From: UMGS1889 sp900556055
Lineage (GTDB): Bacteria; Bacillota; Clostridia; Oscillospirales; Ruminococcaceae
Assembly: GCA_902463265.1 (NCBI GenBank)
Contig: CABQEV010000005.1
Coordinates: 62,001-126,000, forward strand
Direction of reading: 5' to 3'
Length of the DNA stretch: 64,000 bases
Positions 58,201 through 64,000 of the stretch are shown here, piece by piece; the stretch's first letter is position 1; the number at the start of each line of letters is the position of its first letter. The translations under genes were made by a program, and so were the position numbers. The notes under the pieces are model-generated. The model worked only from the letters and a program-made list of their open reading frames with translations, was not told the origin of the DNA and did no database searches.

Positions 58201-59057
58201 GAATCCTTCCTCAGGAGGATATGCCCTTCCTGCCCGACGGTACACCTCTTGACATCGTTCTTAACCCTCTGGGCGTTCCTTCCCGAATGAACATCGGTCA
58301 GGTTCTCGAAGTACATCTCGGAATGGCTGCGAAGAAGCTCGGCTGGAAGGTAATGACTCCCGTATTTGACGGCGCACACGAGGAAGATATCCGCGCATGC
58401 TTCCGTGAAGCGGGAATGGCTGAAGACGGTAAGATCCAGCTTCGTGACGGACGTACCGGTGAGCCTTTCGATAACCGTGTAACAGTCGGAATCATGTACT
58501 ACCTGAAGCTCCACCATCTGGTTGATGATAAGATCCATGCACGTTCTGTTGGTCCTTATGCGCTGGTAACACAGCAGCCTCTCGGCGGTAAGGCACAGTT
58601 CGGCGGTCAGAGATTCGGAGAGATGGAAGTTTGGGCGCTCGAAGCTTACGGTGCTGCTTACACACTTCAGGAGATCCTGACAGTCAAGTCCGATGATACG
58701 GTAGGACGTGTCAAGACCTATGAAGCTATCGTAAAGGGACAGAATGTTCCTAAGCCGGGTGTTCCTGAGTCCTTCAAGGTTCTTATCAAGGAACTCCAGT
58801 CACTCCTTCTCGATGTAAGAGTGCTTAACTCCGACGGTGAGGAGATCGATCTCAAGCAGACATTTGAGGACGATGACGATCTTATCCCGCAGCCTGTTTC
58901 AGATGCTGACGATATGGAAGAGGTCGTTGATGAATCCGACTTCGATGAAGGCTTCTCCATTAACGAAGGCGAAGACGGCGACGATGATTACGGCGATTTC
59001 GGAGATGACGAAGAAGACGAGGATCTGTCATTTGACGATGACGACAGTCTGATATAA
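55293..59057 (+). CDS. rpoB: DNA-directed RNA polymerase subunit beta
   Basis: 1254 residues. The rifampicin region [67 protein letters not shown] is intact. The residues corresponding to D516, H526 and S531 of E. coli are wild type, and there is a Pro at the position of Q510. The flap and the C-terminal block ([30 protein letters not shown]) are present. The last ~60 residues are a strongly acidic tail (Asp/Glu runs) beyond the conserved end. Highly biased codons. Followed by rpoC after 74 bases. It is not preceded by rplJ-rplL, as is common in other bacteria. Confidence 0.97.
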   Translation: [1254 protein letters not shown]

Positions 59058-59131
59058 ATTTTATATGACCGGATAGACTCTGCCGGCGGATAAAAACGTC
59101 GGCAGGGAAATCTGAAAGGGGTTGCTTTTTA

Positions 59132-62100
59132 TTGGAATTCAACGTTTTTGATTCTATCAAGATCGGTCTTGCTTCACCTGAACAGATCAGAAATTGGTCT
59201 TACGGCGAGGTTGAACGCCCCGAGACCATCAACTACAGAACCCAGAAGCCTGAAAGAGGCGGTCTGTACTGCGAAAAGATCTTTGGACCTACCAAGGACT
59301 GGGAGTGTCACTGCGGAAAGTATAAGAAGATCCGTTATAAGGGTAAAATATGCGACCGATGCGGCGTTGAGGTTACAAGAGCCAAGGTAAGACGTGAGCG
59401 TATGGGACATATTGAGCTTGCTGCTCCCGCATCTCATATCTGGTATTTCAAGGGCACTCCGTCCAGAATAGGACAGGTGCTTGAAGTATCCCAGAAGCGT
59501 CTTGAAGAGGTTCTCTATTTTACAAAATATATCGTTATCGACGGCGGCAACACTGAGCTCGTTAAGTATCAGCTCCTGACCGAAAAGGAATATGACGACA
59601 TGCTCGAAAAGTATGACGACGATTTCTATGCGGCAATGGGTGCTGAGGCTATCAAGGAGCTTCTGAATGAATTCGATCCCGAGAGATACGATAACTATAT
59701 CAGACAGAATATTTCCGATTTCTCCAAGGTAACCGGTCTCGATGAGGATAAGATCGAAGAGTTCCTCAACAAGAGACTTTACGTTATTGACGATAATGCG
59801 GAAAATGAAAACTATGAAAAGGGCGATGTTGTTAAGCGTTCCGTTTATCTCGAGGATATCACTCTGTATAACCGCAAGAGAGACGAGAAGAAGCTCTCGA
59901 AGATCACGGTTGAAACAGGCTCCAAGTATATCGAGCGTCTGTTTGACGAGAATATCGAAGCTGCAAACGCTAACGGCGAGTTCAATCAGATCGCTGACAA
60001 GGGCAACTGGATAAATACTCTTGTCTGGGCATCCAACGAGCTTAAGGCTGAACTCAGCGAGCTTCCTCCCGGACAGAAGAAGATCAAGCTCTTAAAGAGA
60101 CTTGAGATCATCGATGCATTCAGACTTTCGGGAAATAAGCCCGAGTGGATGATCATGGACGCAGTTCCTGTTATCCCGCCTGATATCCGTCCTATGGTTA
60201 TGCTCGATGGCGGACGTTATGCAACTTCCGACCTGAACGATCTGTACAGACGTGTTATCAACAGAAACAACCGTCTGAAAAAGATGCTTGAGCTTGAAGC
60301 TCCCGACATCATCATCAGAAACGAAAAGAGAATGCTCCAGGAAGCTGTTGACGCACTTATCGACAACGGCAGACACGGCAGACCTGTTACAGGTCCGAAC
60401 AACAGAGCACTCAAATCTCTTTCCGATATGCTGAAGGGTAAGCAGGGACGTTTCCGTCAGAACCTTCTCGGTAAGCGTGTTGACTATTCAGGACGTTCCG
60501 TTATCGTAGTAGGACCTGAGCTGAGAATGTATCAGTGCGGTCTGCCTAAGGAAATGGCTCTTGAGCTGTTCAAGCCTTTCGTTATGAAGCGCCTTGTTGA
60601 TACCAAGGTCGTTAACAATATTAAGTCTGCACGTAAGCTTGTTGACCGTGCAAAGAATGAAGTATGGGATGCGCTGGAAAATGTTATCAAGGATCATCCT
60701 GTTTTCCTGAACCGTGCCCCTACACTTCACCGTCTGGGTATCCAGGCATTTGAACCTATCCTTGTTGAAGGCCGTGCTATCAAGCTTCACCCGCTGGTAT
60801 GTACTGCGTTCAACGCTGACTTCGATGGTGACCAGATGGCTGTCCATCTGCCGCTTTCCGCTGAGGCTCAGGCTGAAGCAAGATTCCTTATGCTTGCTGC
60901 AAACAACCTGCTGAAGCCTTCTGACGGACGTCCTGTTGCAGTTCCTTCTCAGGATATGGTCCTCGGTTCTTATTACCTGACAATGAAGAAGCCCGGCGAA
61001 AAGGGTGAGGGTAAGGTATTCCGTGATGTAAATGAGGCTCTGATGGCTTATCAGGAGGGTGTTGTTTCACTTCACGCTGCTGTTAAGGTACGTATTTCCA
61101 AGGATATCGGCGGAAGAAAGATATCCAAGGTCATCGACTGCACAGTAGGCCGTCTTATCTTCAATGAAAATATCCCTCAGGATCTGGGTTACGTTGACAG
61201 AACAAATTCCGATAAGCAGTTTGATCTTGAGATCGACTTCCTCGTTAAGAAGGGTCAGCTCTCCGAGATCATTGAAAAGTGTATCCATATCCATGGTACA
61301 GCTACTACCTCCGAGGTACTCGATAAGGTAAAGGCTCTCGGATTCAAATATTCCACAAGAGCTGCAATCACAGTTGCTGTCTGCGATGCTGAGATCCCTG
61401 AGGCTAAGGCCGGCATTCTTGCTAAGGCTGATGCCGAGGTCGATAAGATCAATAAGCTTTACAGACGTGGTTATATCTCCGCTCAGGAGAAGTCCAACCG
61501 CTTCATCAGCATCTGGAACGGTGCAACCGACGAAGTTACAAAGGCTCTGAAATCCAGCCTCGATCCTTACAACCCGATCCAGATGATGGCTGACTCCGGT
61601 GCCCGTGGTTCTATCAACCAGATCCGTCAGCTTGCTGGTATGCGTGGTCTGATCGCCAATACATCAGGTTCGACTATCGAGATGCCTATCAGAGCTAATT
61701 ACCGTGAAGGCCTTAACATTCTGGAATACTTCATTTCCTCCCGAGGCGCACGTAAAGGTCTTGCCGATACTGCACTGCGTACAGCTGACTCGGGTTACCT
61801 TACAAGACGTCTCGTAGATGTATCTCAGGAAGTAATCATCCGTGAGGACGACTGCGGAACAGATGTAGGTATTGAGGTATACACGATCACAGGTGCTAAC
61901 AATGCTATAATCGAGCCTCTTTCCGAGCGTCTTGTCGGACGTTATCTGCTTGAGGATATGAGAGATCCTGCAACAGGAGATCTGCTTGTTTCCAAGAATA
62001 AGCTCATGACTGAAGCTGATGCAAAGAAGATCGTAGATGCAGGCATTGAAAAGGCAGTCATTCGTTCAGTCCTCAATTGTAAGGCTAAGGACGGCGTATG

Positions 62101-63037
62101 CGCTAAGTGCTACGGCTCCAACCTTGCAAACAACAACCTTGTATGCGTCGGCGAAGCAGTTGGTATCATCGCTGCTCAGTCTATCGGTGAGCCCGGTACA
62201 CAGCTGACAATGAGAACGTTCCATACCGGTGGTATCGCATCTGCCGAGGATATCACACAGGGTCTTCCCCGTGTCGAGGAACTGTTCGAGAGCAGACGTC
62301 CTAAGAACGCTGCGATCATCGCAAGAAGCGGCGGACGCGTTCGTATGGAAGAGATCAAGAAAACCAGAAATGTCATTATCGTTGACGAAGAAACAGGAGC
62401 AGAGGAGTATTATCCTGTTGCTTACGGATATAAGATCAAGGTTAGGGAAGGCGACGTTGTTGAAGCGGGTGCATCACTGACTGAAGGTTCTATCAATCCT
62501 GCTGATATCCTTGCTGTTAAGGGAATCCTTGCAGTTCAGAACTATATCATTACCGAAGTTCAGAAGGTTTACCGTCTGCAGGGTGTTGATATCAACGATA
62601 AGCATATCGAAGTTATCGTTCGTCAGATGCTCAGAAAGGTCAAGGTAGAGGACGGCGGAAGCAGCTTCCTGCTTCCCGGATCGCTGGTTGACAAGAAGGA
62701 GATCGACGAAGAAAACGCTAAGATCCAGGAGAGAATTGACAACGGAGAGGTCGGACTCACATTTGTTACGACAGCTCCTGTTATCCAGGGTATCACAAAG
62801 GCTTCTTCAAATTCCGAGAGCTTCCTTTCTGCGGCCTCATTCCAGGAGACAACAAGAGCTCTTACAGACGCTGCAATCAGAGGAAAGACCGACCACCTCG
62901 TCGGACTTAAGGAAAATGTTATTATCGGTAAGCTTATTCCCGCAGGTACAGGCATGGATGTTTATAACAACGTTCAGGTCGTTAAGAACGAGAATTACAC
63001 CGATCACAGTGCTGCAGCGGCTGCTGTTGTTCACTGA
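59132..63037 (+). CDS. rpoC: DNA-directed RNA polymerase subunit beta'
   Basis: 1301 residues. N-terminal zinc ribbon CHCGKYKKIRYKGKICDRCGVE (about 70-92), the catalytic metal loop AFNADFDGDQMAVHLPLS, bridge-helix and trigger-loop region (GARGSINQIRQLAGMRGL, SIGEPGTQLTMRTFHTGG), and the second zinc site (CKAKDGVCAKCYGSNL). Start is a TTG (59132) with AAAGGGG ten bases upstream. No large lineage-specific insertions are evident; the C-terminus ends in an Ala-rich stretch. Transcribed with rpoB. The str-operon gene rpsL follows, but from its own promoter after a structured intergenic region. Confidence 0.97.
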   Translation: MEFNVFDSIKIGLASPEQIRNWSYGEVERPETINYRTQKPERGGLYCEKIFGPTKDWECHCGKYKKIRYKGKICDRCGVEVTRAKVRRERMGHIELAAPASHIWYFKGTPSRIGQVLEVSQKRLEEVLYFTKYIVIDGGNTELVKYQLLTEKEYDDMLEKYDDDFYAAMGAEAIKELLNEFDPERYDNYIRQNISDFSKVTGLDEDKIEEFLNKRLYVIDDNAENENYEKGDVVKRSVYLEDITLYNRKRDEKKLSKITVETGSKYIERLFDENIEAANANGEFNQIADKGNWINTLVWASNELKAELSELPPGQKKIKLLKRLEIIDAFRLSGNKPEWMIMDAVPVIPPDIRPMVMLDGGRYATSDLNDLYRRVINRNNRLKKMLELEAPDIIIRNEKRMLQEAVDALIDNGRHGRPVTGPNNRALKSLSDMLKGKQGRFRQNLLGKRVDYSGRSVIVVGPELRMYQCGLPKEMALELFKPFVMKRLVDTKVVNNIKSARKLVDRAKNEVWDALENVIKDHPVFLNRAPTLHRLGIQAFEPILVEGRAIKLHPLVCTAFNADFDGDQMAVHLPLSAEAQAEARFLMLAANNLLKPSDGRPVAVPSQDMVLGSYYLTMKKPGEKGEGKVFRDVNEALMAYQEGVVSLHAAVKVRISKDIGGRKISKVIDCTVGRLIFNENIPQDLGYVDRTNSDKQFDLEIDFLVKKGQLSEIIEKCIHIHGTATTSEVLDKVKALGFKYSTRAAITVAVCDAEIPEAKAGILAKADAEVDKINKLYRRGYISAQEKSNRFISIWNGATDEVTKALKSSLDPYNPIQMMADSGARGSINQIRQLAGMRGLIANTSGSTIEMPIRANYREGLNILEYFISSRGARKGLADTALRTADSGYLTRRLVDVSQEVIIREDDCGTDVGIEVYTITGANNAIIEPLSERLVGRYLLEDMRDPATGDLLVSKNKLMTEADAKKIVDAGIEKAVIRSVLNCKAKDGVCAKCYGSNLANNNLVCVGEAVGIIAAQSIGEPGTQLTMRTFHTGGIASAEDITQGLPRVEELFESRRPKNAAIIARSGGRVRMEEIKKTRNVIIVDEETGAEEYYPVAYGYKIKVREGDVVEAGASLTEGSINPADILAVKGILAVQNYIITEVQKVYRLQGVDINDKHIEVIVRQMLRKVKVEDGGSSFLLPGSLVDKKEIDEENAKIQERIDNGEVGLTFVTTAPVIQGITKASSNSESFLSAASFQETTRALTDAAIRGKTDHLVGLKENVIIGKLIPAGTGMDVYNNVQVVKNENYTDHSAAAAAVVH

Positions 63038-63042
63038 TAAAT

Positions 63043-63163
63043 GCAAAACCGTCCCGAAAAAAAGGGGAGTCGCCTTGCCGTTCAGTTAAAAACGAAATGA
63101 GCAAGACTGACGGATCAGTACCGATAAGTTTTATCGGTACTCCCTTTATGGGGCGGTTTCTGC
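63043..63163 (+). other. Highly structured intergenic RNA region after rpoC
   Basis: An outer stem pairs 63043-63055 (GCA, AAACCGTCCC) with 63150-63163 (GGGGCGGTTT, TGC; one bulge and one G-U). Inside, AAAGGG (63061-63066) pairs with CCCTTT (63142-63147). Next come CCGTTCAGT with ACTGACGG (about 63078-63113) and a perfect 11-bp hairpin (63117-63127 with 63131-63141). T-rich but broken sequence follows. It could be the rpoBC terminator, a processing signal or an independent RNA. The rpsL promoter lies 91 bp further on, so it is not a rpsL leader. Confidence 0.55.
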
Positions 63164-63253
63164 TTGTTTATTGGATTTGTATGAATATTTGCTTAAAAAA
63201 TGTTCAAAATAGACTGTGTGCCGAAATTTTACGAAAAAAATTGTGAAAAACGC

Positions 63254-63282
63254 TTGACAAACCGATATTCGTCGTATATAAT
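63254..63282 (+). promoter_or_regulatory. Promoter of rpsL-rpsG
   Basis: TTGACA (63254-63259), 17-bp spacer, TATAAT (63277-63282): perfect consensus, 62 bp before rpsL. Confidence 0.85.
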
Positions 63283-63344
63283 AAATAAATGTGTGATGGC
63301 GGTTTACGCCGTTCCATATATTATCGAAGAAAGGAGAAAAAATT

Positions 63345-63770
63345 ATGCCAACCTTTAACCAGTTAGTTCGTAAGGGCAGAGACGTTCTTGAAAAGAAGTC
63401 CACAGCTCCCGCACTTCAGAAGGGCTATAATGCCAAGAAGAAGATCGCTATCGACCTCAGCTCACCTCAGAAGAGAGGCGTTTGCACAGCTGTAAGAACT
63501 GCTACTCCTAAGAAGCCTAACTCAGCTATGAGAAAGATTGCCAGAGTTAAGCTCACAAACGGAAATGAAGTTACCGCTTATATTCCCGGTATCGGTCATA
63601 ACCTTCAGGAGCACAGCGTTGTTCTGATCAGAGGCGGACGTGTTAAGGACCTCCCTGGTGTTCGTTATCACATCATCAGAGGTACACTTGATGCTCAGGG
63701 CGTTGCAAAGAGAATGCAGGCTCGCTCCAAGTATGGTGCTAAGAGACCTAAGGCAGGCGCAGCTAAGTAA
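63345..63770 (+). CDS. rpsL: 30S ribosomal protein S12
   Basis: 141 residues. The decoding-centre protein: MPTFNQLVRKGR start, TATPKKPNSAMRKIARVKL with unmutated lysines at the streptomycin-resistance site, IPGIGHNLQEHSVVLIRGGRVKDLPGVRYHIIRG, and a basic C-terminus GAKRPKAGAAK. AGGAG precedes the ATG. Strongly biased codons. It starts the str operon; rpsG follows after an unusually long 172-base gap. Confidence 0.97.
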   Translation: MPTFNQLVRKGRDVLEKKSTAPALQKGYNAKKKIAIDLSSPQKRGVCTAVRTATPKKPNSAMRKIARVKLTNGNEVTAYIPGIGHNLQEHSVVLIRGGRVKDLPGVRYHIIRGTLDAQGVAKRMQARSKYGAKRPKAGAAK

Positions 63771-63942
63771 TCTGCGGCAAATTGTAGAAACTCAATTGAA
63801 CCACAGGATTTATGTGGGGCATTTATATAGATAAATTGCCTCAGCATTGGTCGGCGTGTCAATCGTCATCCGTACCGATGCGTACGGATTGTGGAATGAA
63901 GCGAGTACCTATGATATCATTTTTATGAAGGAGGGAAGTAAA
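63771..63942 (+). promoter_or_regulatory. rpsL-rpsG intercistronic region with hairpin
   Basis: 172 nt without a gene. A perfect ATCCGTAC/GTACGGAT hairpin (63868-63875 with 63882-63889) lies 50 bases before the rpsG start. In E. coli the rpsL-rpsG gap binds protein S7 for feedback control; by position this may be an equivalent, but sequence similarity was not tested. Confidence 0.4.
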
Positions 63943-64000
63943 GTGCCAAGAAGAGGTAATATCGCAAAACGTGAGGTTTTGTGTGACCCTGTATACAATT
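63943..64000 (+). CDS. rpsG: 30S ribosomal protein S7 (5' fragment, runs off the window)
   Basis: Only 19 codons are present: GTG start, MPRRGNIAKREVLCDPVYN, the invariant N-terminus of S7. AAGGAGGG lies seven bases upstream of the GTG. S7 nucleates assembly of the 30S head and binds 16S rRNA. It continues beyond the right edge. Confidence 0.95.
   Translation, partial: MPRRGNIAKREVLCDPVYN

Noticed and set aside
1..64000. CRISPR array, prophage or insertion sequence
   Set aside because: No regularly spaced repeats, cas genes, integrase, transposase or phage structural genes were seen on either strand.

Overview
The window reads as a chromosomal segment of a Gram-positive, low-to-mid GC anaerobe of the Ruminococcus/Oscillospiraceae type. 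The organism is an inference. It rests on a GH94 cellobiose phosphorylase of Ruminococcus type, a carbohydrate-binding-module tail at the left edge, lipoprotein CE4 and CE2 carbohydrate esterases, a peritrichous-type flagellin with a sigma-28 promoter and FliB methylase, Firmicutes-type ClpE, ECF transporter and YtrA/PadR regulators, many AGGAGG ribosome-binding sites, and nearly canonical TTGACA-N17-TATAAT promoters. No integrase, transposase, CRISPR array or plasmid function is visible, so this is mostly core genome with some accessory genes.

Layout. 1-3.2 kb: tail of a CBM-like protein, then a minus-strand GntR/ABC-2 transporter operon. 3.2-8 kb: folC, an XRE regulator divergent from a zinc-ribbon/TM2 protein, then a very codon-biased cellobiose phosphorylase. 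8-11.6 kb: flagellin with sigma-28 promoter and a long structured leader, facing a FliB-type flagellin methylase. 11.6-14.1 kb: PadR-DUF1700-DUF4097 operon with a perfect operator palindrome. 14.1-17.4 kb: a translational GTPase (EF-G/Tet-like) fused to a YacP/Rae1-type NYN nuclease, overlapping trmO. 17.5-26.8 kb: two lipoprotein esterases, a heterodimeric ABC exporter divergent from a LysR gene, oleate hydratase, TetR and tRNA-Ser. 27-33 kb: EAL-HDOD protein, NYN-LOTUS plus HAD operon, a Ser/Glu-rich exported protein, and pheA-ispD-ispF. 33.1-47.6 kb: a long co-directional run (ruvC, ruvA, a phosphodiesterase-superfamily gene, ruvB, glmM, an rRNA-methylase-like gene, ecfA1, a membrane protein, ecfA2, ecfT, truA, a DUF5711-like gene, cvpA, clpE). 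47.7-48 kb: tRNA-Gly/Arg/His. 48.2-55 kb: CDF transporter, lipid kinase, phosphoglucomutase, alpha/beta hydrolase and YifB/ComM. 55-64 kb: rpoB, rpoC, rpsL and the start of rpsG.

Functional links. Cellobiose phosphorylase makes glucose-1-phosphate, which the phosphoglucomutase at 50.5-52.2 kb can feed into glycolysis. The CBM fragment and the CE2/CE4 lipoproteins fit plant-polysaccharide use. The flagellin unit combines a dedicated sigma-28 promoter, a possible CsrA-type leader and a methylase. Translation is a recurring theme: the GTPase-NYN fusion with TrmO, a second NYN protein, and the str-operon genes.

The observation I rate highest is the GTPase-YacP/Rae1 fusion coupled to trmO, which looks like a ribosome A-site factor with a built-in mRNA nuclease. 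Next are a structured RNA region between rpoC and rpsL, a 92-bp palindromic element upstream of ispF's neighbour, and the flagellin leader. All promoter, terminator and hairpin calls were made by eye; nothing was computed or searched.
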